Assembly: GCA_031266665.1 (NCBI GenBank)
Contig: JAISAO010000035.1
Coordinates: 1 to 64,000, forward strand
Length of the DNA stretch: 64,000 bases
Reading direction: 5' to 3'
Source: Propionibacteriaceae bacterium
Lineage (GTDB): Bacteria > Actinomycetota > Actinomycetes > Propionibacteriales > Propionibacteriaceae
Part shown: piece by piece, positions 1 through 9,682 of the stretch
How the letters are laid out: every line of letters starts with the position of its first letter
Numbering within the stretch: the stretch's first letter is position 1
Translations under genes and position numbers: made by a program
The notes under the pieces: model-generated
What the model was told of the DNA's origin: nothing
Seen by the model: only the letters and a program-made list of their open reading frames with translations
The model's database searches: none

Positions 1-3000
1 GCTGGTGACGCCGCCCAACGGGTTGGTGACGTCTGACAGCAGGCCGCGCGACTCGTAGCTGTAAGCGGTTTTGACGTCGGTCGTCGCGGTCTGGGGGCCG
101 CCGGTCGCGTTCTCGACCACGGCGACAAGGTTCCCGGCCGAGTCGTGCTCAAAGCTGGTCAACCGCCCCGTCGCGTCCGTCACCGTTGTCAGGTTGCCCA
201 GCTGGTCCCAGCTTTGGCGGGTGACCGCGCCCGTCGGATCGGTCTGCTCGACCACCCGTCCCATCGAGTCGTAGGACCAGGCCGTGACTCGCCCCAGCGC
301 GTCGGTCGCCTTGGCCACCAGACCCCCGGCGTCCAGCTCGAAGTCTGTCGTCCCGGCGCCGACTTGGTAGGAGCTGACGACATCGCCCACCGCGTCATAG
401 ACATAGGCCGCCTCGCGCCAACCGACCGGATCTGTCACCTCGACCACTCGGCCGGCGGCGTCGCGGGACGCCCGAGTGGTCAGGCCCAACGGGTTCGTCA
501 CAGCGGCCAACCGGCCGGCGGCGTCGTAGTCGTAAGCCGTGGCCGCGCCCGCCGGGTCTGTCTGGCGGACCAGTCGGCCGGCGGCGTCGTACTGGTAGAC
601 GGTCGCCCGGCCGAGCGGGTCGACGCTCTCCACCACCTGACCTCGCCAGTCGTGGGCGTAAGTGGTGACGGCGCCGAGCTGGTCCGTTTGGGCGACGACG
701 CGGCCCGCCTGGTCGTAAGCCGTCGTGGCGATGCCGCCGTCGGGATAGGTCACCGCCGACAATAAGCCTCGGGCGTCGTAGGCGTAGGAGGTGATATAAC
801 CGGCCTCGTCGGTCTCGCTGGCCACCCGGCCGGCGGCGTCGTAAGCCGTCTGGAAAACCTCGCCCCGGGCGTCGGTCCGCGCCACCTCGCGCCCCAGCGC
901 GTCCAAGCTGTAGACAATGGTCGAGCCGTCGGCTTGGACCAATTGGGTCAGACGCTGTTCGACGTCGTACTGATAGCGGGTGACGCCGCCGTCCGGCGCG
1001 GTCTCGGCGATGAGATACAGCTCGCTGTCGTAGGCGAAGGTCCAGGTCTCCCCCCGCCGGCCGGTCAACGAGACTAGTTTGCCGTTGACGTCGTACAGGC
1101 CGGTCTCGCTCGAGCCGTCCGCCAGCCTGACTGCCGTCAAATGGTCGTCCAAGTCGTACTCGTAAGCCGTGACCGCCCCCAAGGGATCGGTCATCAACAC
1201 AACCCGGTTGGCCAGGTCGTAGTCGAAAGCAGTGGTGTTGCCCAACGGATCTATCACGCTAGTCAAATTGCCTCGGGCGTCGTATCCCATCTTGGTGACG
1301 GCGCCCAGTTGATCAGTCACTTGGACGAGGTCTCCGTTGGCGTCGTACTCCTGGCGCGTGGTCGAACCGTCCGGGTAGGTGGTCACGACCGGCAAGCCCC
1401 TGGCGTCGACTTGGTAGCTGGTCGTCTGGCCGAGCTCGTCCGTGGCCTCGATCAAGTCCCCGGCGGCGTTGTAGAGGCTGCGTGTGGTCGCGCCCGTCGG
1501 ATCGCTCACGGCCGTCGGCTGCCCGGCGGCGTTGTACTCATAAGTGGTGACAGCCCCGTCCGCCGACCGTTGGGAACTGGTCAGGCTGTTGCCCAGGTAG
1601 TCCGACACCGTCTCCCCGCCCAAAGCGTCGACCACTTTGACAACCTGATGTTCTGAGTTCCAGTGGTAGACGGTCACCGCGCCGGTGGCATCAGTGTAAG
1701 TCGTCGTCTGAGCCCTGTCGTTGAACACCAGGGTCCGGGTGTAACCCATCGACGTCGTCTGACGCACCACTCGTGACTGGTCGTCGTACTGGTTGCGCAG
1801 CCAGGTGACGTCGTCCGCCCCGGTCTGGGCGATCATCCGATGCTCGGCGTCATAGTCGTAACGCAGCGTCCCGCCACCCGGCTTGGTCAAAGCCACGAGA
1901 TCGCCGTCCGGCGAATACCCCAGCCGCCAAATGGCCCCGTCAGGCCGGGTGAGGGCGGTGACGCGCCCGTCGTCATCGGTCTCCACCGCCACCGTCTGGC
2001 CGGCCGTGTCGGTCACCCGGGCCAATTTCCAGAACAGCGCCCCGGCACCGTCGTAAAACAAAGTCAGGGTTTTCCCGCTCCGGTCGCTGACCGAGGTCAG
2101 GCGCCCGCGCCCGGTCTGATCATCGACCGCGAAGGTTCGGATCTCCCCGACAGACGACTCCCAGGTCAGCGTCGACCCGTCGCCGCCCCAGGTCAGAGTG
2201 GCGAAGGCGTCGTCGGGGCTGACAAAGCCGCCGGCCCCATCGGCGTCGAAGACGAAACCGCGTCCGTCCGGCAGGACGATCCCGGCCGAATCGTCGTCGA
2301 ACAACTGGGTGTAAGCCCCGTAGGAGTAAGTCCAGCCTTGGCCCACGGGCGAGTCCAGGCCGGATTGGGCGTTATAGGTCAGCTCGAAGTCCATCGCTTG
2401 GTCCCCGACCCCGGTCAAGGAGAGCAAGGCCTCGGAGGTGACGAAGTCGCCGGTGCTCATCGACACCGGGTCGGCCCCGTAGCGCAGATAGTTCTGATAG
2501 CCCAGGTTCCTCAGCCGCTCCAACTCGTCCGCCGACGGCCGCGCCGGATAGGGCGACCCGCAGGTCAGCCCCATCGTCTCCATCTGGTCCCGGATGCCGG
2601 CGTAGACGCCATCGACCACCAGGTCGAAAGCGGTGGTGATGATCGGGTGGTCATAGTTGTGGTCCAGGAACAAGGTCTCCAAGTGGACCCAGGGGAAGGC
2701 CAGGTCGCCGTAATCCGGGTACCAGGGCGAGTTGGCCGCCGTCTGGACCGGCCCGTTGGCCGACCGTCCGGTGTAGGCGGCTATTTGGTCCAGCAGCGCT
2801 TGGCCGAAACCGACGTCCTGCGGCCGGGCGTAGGCCTCTGGGCCGCCGTCCGTCTGCACCCCCCAGGGATAGCCGGTGAAGGCGTTGAAGGCCAACGTCA
2901 CCATCAAGTCGGCGCCGGCCTCGACCGCCACCGCTTTACGCTCCGCCCGGGAGACCACGCCGGGGCTATCCCCGCGCGTCAGCACCACCTGCGAGCGGCA

Positions 3001-3222
3001 CTCGATCTCCAGGCGGTTCTTCAACTCCAGGGCCAACTCGTGGGACAGCTCCAATTCGCCCATCTCGGGCTCCCCCGGCCAAACCGTGTGGGCAATGTCA
3101 TCGTCCAAGTCGAGGACGATGACAGCGGCGGTGGCGGCCTCGGCGGGGGTGTACTGCCCCAGCCAGACCGGTAGGGCGACGGCGGCGGCAATCACTATTG
3201 GCAGTGGGCGAAACGATTTCAG
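1..3222 (-). CDS. Secreted Rhs/YD-repeat protein with degenerate N-acetylmuramoyl-L-alanine amidase-like domain (3' end outside window)
   Basis: One open frame runs without a stop from about 3222 to the window edge, giving at least 1,074 residues. Order: signal peptide (hydrophobic PLPIVIAAAVALPVWLG, then AEAA); residues about 34-205 that resemble amidase_3 (VIVLD, GELELSHELA, VVLTRGD, ADLMVTLAFNAFTGYPWG, WVHLETLFLDHNYDHPI); a DUF6531-like Rhs entry domain from about residue 250 (DPVSMSTGDF, later LTYNAQSG and GQGWTYSYG); then some two dozen YD repeats (TAYDAAGRV, SYDSMGRVVEQTDPTG) from about residue 455 to the edge. Rhs proteins form hollow shells that carry a variable C-terminal toxin; that end is not visible. 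The amidase-like part reads DLDDDI where DPGHGG is expected and LAFNA where SIHANA is expected, so zinc-binding His residues seem lost. No ATG fits: a CTG at 3222 follows AAAGGGGACAGG and yields a normal signal peptide, and a TTG at 3282 is the alternative. Confidence 0.85.
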   Translation of the reverse strand, partial: MKSFRPLPIVIAAAVALPVWLGQYTPAEAATAAVIVLDLDDDIAHTVWPGEPEMGELELSHELALELKNRLEIECRSQVVLTRGDSPGVVSRAERKAVAVEAGADLMVTLAFNAFTGYPWGVQTDGGPEAYARPQDVGFGQALLDQIAAYTGRSANGPVQTAANSPWYPDYGDLAFPWVHLETLFLDHNYDHPIITTAFDLVVDGVYAGIRDQMETMGLTCGSPYPARPSADELERLRNLGYQNYLRYGADPVSMSTGDFVTSEALLSLTGVGDQAMDFELTYNAQSGLDSPVGQGWTYSYGAYTQLFDDDSAGIVLPDGRGFVFDADGAGGFVSPDDAFATLTWGGDGSTLTWESSVGEIRTFAVDDQTGRGRLTSVSDRSGKTLTLFYDGAGALFWKLARVTDTAGQTVAVETDDDGRVTALTRPDGAIWRLGYSPDGDLVALTKPGGGTLRYDYDAEHRMIAQTGADDVTWLRNQYDDQSRVVRQTTSMGYTRTLVFNDRAQTTTYTDATGAVTVYHWNSEHQVVKVVDALGGETVSDYLGNSLTSSQRSADGAVTTYEYNAAGQPTAVSDPTGATTRSLYNAAGDLIEATDELGQTTSYQVDARGLPVVTTYPDGSTTRQEYDANGDLVQVTDQLGAVTKMGYDARGNLTSVIDPLGNTTAFDYDLANRVVLMTDPLGAVTAYEYDLDDHLTAVRLADGSSETGLYDVNGKLVSLTGRRGETWTFAYDSELYLIAETAPDGGVTRYQYDVEQRLTQLVQADGSTIVYSLDALGREVARTDARGEVFQTAYDAAGRVASETDEAGYITSYAYDARGLLSAVTYPDGGIATTAYDQAGRVVAQTDQLGAVTTYAHDWRGQVVESVDPLGRATVYQYDAAGRLVRQTDPAGAATAYDYDAAGRLAAVTNPLGLTTRASRDAAGRVVEVTDPVGWREAAYVYDAVGDVVSSYQVGAGTTDFELDAGGLVAKATDALGRVTAWSYDSMGRVVEQTDPTGAVTRQSWDQLGNLTTVTDATGRLTSFEHDSAGNLVAVVENATGGPQTATTDVKTAYSYESRGLLSDVTNPLGGVTS

Positions 3223-3365
3223 GAGCCTGTCCCCTTTGGCTTCGGCACAGCCGACCGGCCTGACAGCCGAGCGGCGGGCCAACCATATAGGACGGGACGG
3301 AGGCCTCCCGCGGCGGGGCGAATGGTGGAATCCCGGGACTCGGGAGCGGCTCCGGGATTGGCTCA

Positions 3366-3393
3366 GATCCCGAGTCAAGCCCGGGCCGACGAT
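3366..3393. repeat. REP-like palindromic repeat, family 2 copy
   Basis: GATCCCGAGTCAAGCCCGGG followed by CCGACGAT. In reverse complement it matches the core CGTCATCCCGGACTYG shared with sites near 14684, 41144, 41247 and 58936. It lies in the 358-bp gap between the Rhs gene and malQ, where no gene is supported. Confidence 0.5.
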
Positions 3394-3414
3394 AGGCGCG
3401 AATAGAGAGGTTTA

Positions 3415-3575
3415 AGCCCAGATCCACCGCTGATCAACGGGGTGAGCGGCGTCGGGCGGGTGTGATGGCGGTGGGGTCTGCGCGAAGGCGGACTGGACGT
3501 TCGTTGAGCGTCGGACACGCCGCCAGCGCGCCCGAATGGGGTCGCCCGGCAGTCGAGAAGCGGTGGATCTGGGCT
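3415..3575. repeat. Palindromic element, family 1, copy A
   Basis: Perfect 17-bp inverted repeats AGCCCAGATCCACCGCT (3415-3431) and AGCGGTGGATCTGGGCT (3559-3575) bound about 127 bp with no gene. The right arm starts just after the malQ stop codon. The 16-mer AGTCGAGAAGCGGTGG at 3551 recurs exactly at 47656. Size and symmetry fit a REP/MITE-like element; it may also act as a transcript end for malQ. Confidence 0.7.
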
Positions 3576-3580
3576 CAGGC

Positions 3581-5701
3581 TCAGGCCTCGTTCATGATGG
3601 TGGACAACTCGTTCACCAGGGGCAGGTCGTAGATCTCCTCCAGGGTCAGGCGGTGGCCGTCCTCGCCGCCCAGGGGGACGCGCCAGTTGGGGTACTCGTC
3701 GATCGTGCCGGGCTGGTTCTGGGTGCGCCGCTCCCCCACGGCGTCGACCAACGCGACGCACAGCAGACGGGACTCGGTCAGGGCCAGATAGCGGTGCAGG
3801 GCCAGCAGGATGGCGTGGGGGTCGCGCTCGCCTTGGGCCAGCAGGCCGCGGCCCTCCAGCATGTGGACGATGGCGCCCTGCTCGGCCACGTCCTTGGCGA
3901 TCTCGTCGGCCAACGACTCGGTCAGCAGGCCGAGCGAGTGACGCAAAGAGACGTGGTCGTGGGCCAAGTAACCGGCCGTCGGCGGCAGGTCGTGGGTGGT
4001 GACCGAGCCCAGGCACAACTCGCGCCAGTCCTGGGGCGGCTTGACCCGGCCGTCGTCGGTGTACTCGAACCACAGCACCGAGGTGCCGAGGAGGCCGCGC
4101 TCCAGCAGGTAGTCGCGCACCCAGGGCTCGACCGTGCCCAGGTCCTCGCCCACCACCACGGCGTCGGCCAGCTTGGCCTCCAAGGCCAAGATGCCGACCA
4201 TGGCCTCGTGGTTGTAGCGGATGTAGGTGCCCTGGCCCGGGCCGTGTCCGGCCGGGATCCACCACAGCCGGAACAGCCCCAGGATGTGGTCCACCCGGAT
4301 ACCGCCGGAGTGGCGCAGGATGGCCCGGACCATGGCCCGGAAGGGGGCGTAGGCGGCCTGCTCCAGCTTGTCCGGCCGCCAGGGCGGCTGCAGCCAATCC
4401 TGGCCGGACTGGTTGTAGGCGTCGGGCGGCGCCCCCACCACCACGCCGCGGCCGAACAGCGGTCCCATCATCCAGGTCTCGGCCCCGGCCGAGTTGACGC
4501 CCACCGCCAGGTCGGCCATGATGCCGATCTTCATGCCGATCTCCTGCGCCCGGTGCTGGGCGGAGGCCAGCTGGGACTCGGCCATCCATTGCAGCCACAT
4601 GTGGAAGCGCACCGCCTCGGCCCGCCGCTGGGCGTGGGAGACGACGGCCGGCGACTCCGGGTCGCGGAACTCGGGCTCCCACTGGCGCCAGTCGGCCCCG
4701 AAGTCCTCGGCCAGCACGCAATAGGTCGCCCACAGGCGCAACGGCTCGCCCTCCTGGGCGAAGAAGGCCTCCATGGCCATGGTCCGGGCCGGGCGGCGGG
4801 GGGCGGCGAAGATCTCCTCCAGGGCCTGCCGCTTGGCCGCCCAGACGGCGTCCCGGCGGATGGCCGGCTCGTCGGCCAGGGACTTGGCCAGGTCGCGGCG
4901 GCGCTCGGCGATGCGGCGGCGGCGCTTGTCCGACAGGCCGCCGTACTCCTCCACCCCCTCGGGGCGGATGTAGATCGGGTTGACGTAACGCCGGGAGCTG
5001 GGGAAATAGGGCGACGGCTCCATCGGCGCGACCGGCTCGGCGGCGTGCAGCGGGTTGATCAAGATGTAGTCGGCCCCGTGCTGGGTCTTGGCCCAGACCG
5101 CCAGGTCGGCCAGGTCGACCAGGTCGCCGAAGCACCAGCCGCGCTTCGAGGCCAAAGAGTAGAGCTGGACCATGAAACCCCACACCCGGCCGTCGCCCAA
5201 GCGGGCCGGCAGGCCGACATAGGACGGCGTCACGATCAAGCTGGTCTCGACGGTCTGCGGCCCGGAGCGCAAGACGATGTTGTGGTAGCCCAGGGGGATG
5301 TCGCCCGGCAGCTCGAAGCTGGCCCGGCCCACCAGATGGCCGTCGACCTGGCGGTCGGGCACGTCGTTGTCGATCTGGCGGACCTCGATCCGCCAGCCGT
5401 TGTCGCAGCGCACCCAGACATCGGCCGGCGAGCCGGCGGCGACGTGGGCGTCGAAACGGGCCGGGCGGCCCCGCTCCATCACCACCACCGGCGGCAGGCC
5501 GCGCCGCCAGGCGGCCAGCTCGTGCTCGGCCAGGGCGGCCTGGACGGCCTCGGGGGTGGAGGCGTCGACGTCGATGGCGGCCAGGGCGGCCACCAGGGTG
5601 TCGGCGGCGATGTCGACGTGGTGGCCCTTCCAGTCCCAGAACTCCGTCGCCACCTTGTGGGCGGCGGCCAAGCGGGACAACGCGGGATCGATCTCAGCCA
5701 T
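3581..5701 (-). CDS. malQ: 4-alpha-glucanotransferase (amylomaltase, GH77)
   Basis: 706 aa, the length of actinobacterial MalQ. The enzyme transfers alpha-1,4-glucan chains between acceptors in maltodextrin and glycogen metabolism in the cytoplasm. GH77 catalytic motifs are intact: nucleophile Asp about 471 in RVDHILGLFRLWW, acid/base Glu about 519 in VVGEDLGTV, and Asp about 571 in TTHDLPPTAGY. The first 150 or so residues form the N-terminal extension common to long MalQ proteins. I chose the ATG at 5701 because AAAGGTG lies 5 nt upstream; the frame extends 11 codons further without a better site. It appears monocistronic, followed at once by palindromic element copy A. Confidence 0.95.
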   Translation of the reverse strand: MAEIDPALSRLAAAHKVATEFWDWKGHHVDIAADTLVAALAAIDVDASTPEAVQAALAEHELAAWRRGLPPVVVMERGRPARFDAHVAAGSPADVWVRCDNGWRIEVRQIDNDVPDRQVDGHLVGRASFELPGDIPLGYHNIVLRSGPQTVETSLIVTPSYVGLPARLGDGRVWGFMVQLYSLASKRGWCFGDLVDLADLAVWAKTQHGADYILINPLHAAEPVAPMEPSPYFPSSRRYVNPIYIRPEGVEEYGGLSDKRRRRIAERRRDLAKSLADEPAIRRDAVWAAKRQALEEIFAAPRRPARTMAMEAFFAQEGEPLRLWATYCVLAEDFGADWRQWEPEFRDPESPAVVSHAQRRAEAVRFHMWLQWMAESQLASAQHRAQEIGMKIGIMADLAVGVNSAGAETWMMGPLFGRGVVVGAPPDAYNQSGQDWLQPPWRPDKLEQAAYAPFRAMVRAILRHSGGIRVDHILGLFRLWWIPAGHGPGQGTYIRYNHEAMVGILALEAKLADAVVVGEDLGTVEPWVRDYLLERGLLGTSVLWFEYTDDGRVKPPQDWRELCLGSVTTHDLPPTAGYLAHDHVSLRHSLGLLTESLADEIAKDVAEQGAIVHMLEGRGLLAQGERDPHAILLALHRYLALTESRLLCVALVDAVGERRTQNQPGTIDEYPNWRVPLGGEDGHRLTLEEIYDLPLVNELSTIMNEA

Positions 5702-5894
5702 GACGCACCTTTGCTTCGCGGAATTGGGAACCACTGTGGCGCCATCCTAAGCCGGTCCACGGCCGAGGGCGCACCCAGGGTGGGGCTGCGGTGGGGACGG
5801 GCCGTTGTCCGGCGGGCGACCGATCCGGCCCCACCACGGTCCACCAGACTAACCGGCCCCACCACGATCTGCCGGGAGACTAGGCCGCGGGCGG

Positions 5895-6863
5895 TCAGCG
5901 CCGGCGGATGACGACAGTGCGGGCCAAGGAGTCGTGGAAGGTCTGGCGCCGGGGGTGCCACAACGGCCGCAGGCAGTTGAGCAACTGGGCCAAGACGAAT
6001 AGGGGTAGGAAGAAGCCGGCCCAGACGACCGAGCGGACGACGGCCCGCCCCCAGGGCAACTTGTCGTCCGGCGCCAGGACGGCGCCGGGGGGTGTCGGCC
6101 GGTCGCCCAGCGGCGGGGCGGGGACGACCTTGAGGCCGAGCAGGCGCATACCGATGGTCGCCCCCCAGGTGGTCAGGAAGACCAGCGAGTAGACCAGGTA
6201 GACGCCCACTTGGGCGAAGCCGAGGCGTTGGACGTCGGCCGCCAATTGGACCGGCACGGCCGGCATCTGGTAGCTCTGGTCGGCCAGACCGGCCATCCAG
6301 ACCTCTAGCCACTCCCGGTAGCCGTCCACCAGGCGGCGCCCGAAATCGCCGGCCAGCCAGAGGACGATCAACAGCAGCCCGCCCTCGATCAGATAGTCGA
6401 TGGCGGCGGCGGCCATCCGGCGGCCCCAACTGGCCAGCAGGAGGGCGCCATCGGCCGGCGGGGTCAAGACGGCCGGGGCGTTGGGGTAAGGGGCTCCGGC
6501 CGGCGGCGGGGCCGGGGCCAAGAGTCGGGGGCCGCCGGCGGTCGGGCCTAAGCCAGGGGCGGAGGCCGGGCCGTCGGCCGTCGAGGACGGCCCCGGCGAG
6601 AGCGGGCGGCGGCTATCGGGGCCGGCCGGGCGGGTCGGGCCGTCGGCGGGGCTGAAATCGGGTCCGGGGCCGGCCGGGCGGCCGGTCGGCGGGGTCGGGC
6701 GGGCGGCCTTGGGACTGGGGGACGGGCGGTCGGAGCCGCGCCGCACCAGTGACAGGCGGCGGCGCACCCGCTGGCTCCAGCGGGCGCCGTCCCAGTAGCG
6801 CTCCCGGGCCGGGTCGGCCGGGTCGTCGTACCAGCCTCGGGGAGGCAAGGCTTCACCTGTCAC
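5895..6863 (-). CDS. RDD family membrane protein with N-terminal DUF2510 motif
   Basis: About 322 aa. The N-terminus carries a DUF2510-type motif (PRGWYDDPADPARERYWDG, then RWSQRVRR), a short domain often found at the start of actinobacterial membrane proteins. A proline/glycine-rich linker of about 100 residues follows. The C-terminal RDD domain has three hydrophobic segments (IDYLIEGGLLLIVLWLAG, VYLVYSLVFLTTWGATIGMR, SVVWAGFFLPLFVLAQLL) and ends in RRQTFHDSLARTVVIRR, typical of RDD. The family's function is poorly defined. The GTG at 6863 is preferred since it sits just before DUF2510 with AAGG upstream; the frame is open to an ATG at 6992. It runs opposite the amino acid ABC operon. Confidence 0.8.
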   Translation of the reverse strand: MTGEALPPRGWYDDPADPARERYWDGARWSQRVRRRLSLVRRGSDRPSPSPKAARPTPPTGRPAGPGPDFSPADGPTRPAGPDSRRPLSPGPSSTADGPASAPGLGPTAGGPRLLAPAPPPAGAPYPNAPAVLTPPADGALLLASWGRRMAAAAIDYLIEGGLLLIVLWLAGDFGRRLVDGYREWLEVWMAGLADQSYQMPAVPVQLAADVQRLGFAQVGVYLVYSLVFLTTWGATIGMRLLGLKVVPAPPLGDRPTPPGAVLAPDDKLPWGRAVVRSVVWAGFFLPLFVLAQLLNCLRPLWHPRRQTFHDSLARTVVIRRR

Positions 6864-7047
6864 AGGCCTTAGTCTGCCCCATCGCCCGTCTCCGGGGCCG
6901 TTCGCCGATTGGCCGCCAGCCGCCGCCGTCCGCCGCCGACCGATGGTCACGAAACCGTAACAATCAGCCCAGACGGCAGTATCGTCACACATCTGAAACA
7001 GCTTTCGGCTGGACTACCTCCCGGCCGCGCCCGGGCTGGGGTGGTTA

Positions 7048-7080
7048 TTGACGACTGATCGAACTAATCGAACTAATCGA
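7048..7080 (+). promoter_or_regulatory. Candidate promoter with three 10-bp tandem repeats
   Basis: TTGACG at 7048 resembles a -35 box. It is followed by near-perfect repeats of AATCGAACTA (GATCGAACTA, ATCGAACTA, ATCGAGG) spanning 7057-7080 just before the ABC binding-protein gene. The 10-bp period places copies on one helix face, as in an operator. Inferred only from position and pattern. Confidence 0.3.
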
Positions 7081-7091
7081 GGTGACGACTG

Positions 7092-7901
7092 ATGAAGCGA
7101 CTGCTCAAGGCCGGGACGGCTGTGGCGGCCCTGGCGCTGGTTCTGGCCGGCTGCGGCAGCACCGGCTCCGACAACACCGGCTCTGGCGACGATAACGCCC
7201 AGGCCGCCGACTACACCGTCGTCGCCGGCAAGCTGACGGTCTGCGCCGACGTGCCTTATCCCCCCTTCGAGGACTTCGACGACTCCACCGCCTCGGGCTT
7301 CACCGGTTTCGACGTCGATTTGGTCCAGGCCATCGCCGACCGCCTCGATCTAGAACTGGTGATGATGGACTCCGACTTCGACGCCCTCCAGTCCGGCCTG
7401 GTGCTGACCTCCGACCAGTGCGACATGGGCGCCTCGGCCATCACCATCACCGAGGCCCGCAAAGCCAATATCGACTTCGCCGAGCCTTATTACGACTCTT
7501 TGCAGTCGTTGCTGGTGAAGACATCCTCCGGCATCGCCTCGTTGGACGACCTGGCGGGCAAGACCATCGGCGTCCAATCCGGCACCACCGGCAAGCACTT
7601 CGCCGAGGAGAACGCCCCCGCCTCCGCCACCTTGCTCGACCTGCCGTCCGACGGCGACCTCTGGCCCGCCCTGCAGGCCGGTCAGATCGACGCCATCCTG
7701 CAGGACTACCCGGTCAACCTGGCCCACGTCCAGGCCGACTCGAATTACGCCGTGGTCCAGCAATGGACCACCGACGAGCAATACGGCTTCGCCTTCCCCA
7801 AGGGTCGGCGGACCGAGTTGCGCCAAGACGTCAGCCAGGCCCTGCAGGCGATGCGCGACGACGGCACCTACGACACCATCTACAATCGCTACTTCGGCTA
7901 G
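7092..7901 (+). CDS. Polar amino acid ABC transporter substrate-binding lipoprotein (SBP family 3)
   Basis: 269 aa. The signal peptide ends in lipobox LAGC, so the mature protein should be lipid-anchored outside the membrane. The SBP_bac_3 fold is evident: LTVCADVPYPPFEDFD, GFDVDLVQAIADRLDLELVMM, LTSDQCDMGASAITITEARKANIDFAEPYY (split here for display: LTSDQCDMGASA then ITITEARK), and AGKTIGVQSGTTGKHFAEE. These residues bind the amino group and carboxylate of amino acid ligands, though the specific ligand (glutamine, glutamate, arginine or cystine class) is not deducible. GAGGTGACG precedes the ATG. First gene of a three-gene import operon with the permease at 8006 and ATPase at 8803. Confidence 0.93.
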   Translation: MKRLLKAGTAVAALALVLAGCGSTGSDNTGSGDDNAQAADYTVVAGKLTVCADVPYPPFEDFDDSTASGFTGFDVDLVQAIADRLDLELVMMDSDFDALQSGLVLTSDQCDMGASAITITEARKANIDFAEPYYDSLQSLLVKTSSGIASLDDLAGKTIGVQSGTTGKHFAEENAPASATLLDLPSDGDLWPALQAGQIDAILQDYPVNLAHVQADSNYAVVQQWTTDEQYGFAFPKGRRTELRQDVSQALQAMRDDGTYDTIYNRYFG

Positions 7902-8005
7902 AGCGTGAATCGTCAAACCGGTCGGCCGGCACCGATCCCTGTCGCCCGCGCCACCTCGGCCCAGCCGAACCAAGGCCCGGCCGGCGGCGGTCGCGAGGCG
8001 GCCCG

Positions 8006-8802
8006 ATGGCGCTGAGCGACATCCGCCCGACCGTCAGACGCCGGGCCGGGCGGATGTCGTCCTATATCGTCGGCGTTGTCGTGGTGGTGCTGGTGGCGGT
8101 CCTGGCCGACTGGCCCGAGATCGGCCGCCAGTTCTTCAACCGCCAGGTCTTGGCCGCGCTGTGGCCGGACATCATCGTCATCGCCTTGCGCAACACCATC
8201 TTGTTCACGCTGATCAGCTTCGTCCTGGGGCTGCTGCTGGCCGTGGTGCTGGCGTTGATGAAGATGTCCTCCGGACCGGCCAAATGGTTCGCGGTCGGCT
8301 TCATCGAGTTGTTCCGGGGATTGCCGGTACTGGTGACGATGCTGGTGATCGCCTTCATGATCCCGATCGCCTTCAACGGGGCCAAGCTGCCGGGGCCGAC
8401 CATCGTCTCCGGGCTGCTGGCCCTGATCCTGGTCACCGGGGCCTACTCGGCCGAGATCATCCGGGCCGGCATCGAGGCCGTGCCCAAGGGCCAGCGGGAG
8501 GCCGCCCGCTCCCTCGGCATGCCCCACTTGACAACAACATTTTTCATCATTCTACCCCAGGCCATCCGCATCGTCATCCCGCCGATCACCAACGAGTTCG
8601 TCCTGCTGTTGAAGGACACCTCGCTGCTCTACGTCATTGGCACTACCATCCAGACCCGCGAGCTGACGACCTACGGCCGCAACGGCTTGACGACCTACGC
8701 CAGCCCGACGCCGATGATCTTCGCCGCCCTGCTCTATCTCATCGTCACCATCCCGTTGACCTACATGGTGGGGCGGCTGGAGAAGCGGATGGCGGTGAAG
8801 AA

Positions 8803-8806
<4 letters not shown>
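8006..8806 (+). CDS. Polar amino acid ABC transporter permease (HisM/GlnP type)
   Basis: 266 aa with about six membrane segments ([37 protein letters not shown] in two parts, [39 protein letters not shown], and a C-terminal pair). It has the EAA loop signature of amino acid permeases: [18 protein letters not shown]. The ATG at 8006 has GAGGCG upstream; an internal ATG at 8054 would drop the positively charged N-terminus. The start lies 104 bp after the binding protein. The stop overlaps the ATPase start by 4 nt (ATGA), indicating coupled translation. Confidence 0.92.
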
Positions 8807-9630
<824 letters not shown>

Positions 9631-9682
9631 CGCCTCCGAGGTCTACCATGCTGGCCTGGAGAGCCGGCTCGGAGAGGATGCT

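Noticed and set aside
1840-3174. Long plus-strand open frame opposite the Rhs gene
   Set aside because: Third-position G+C bias makes antisense frames open; the product is low-complexity (Pro/Gly/Arg/Val) with no motif, whereas the minus strand reads clear Rhs repeats.
3375-5183. 602-codon minus frame overlapping malQ
   Set aside because: Reads Arg/Pro/Gly-rich sequence in a shifted frame, while the malQ frame shows all GH77 catalytic residues.
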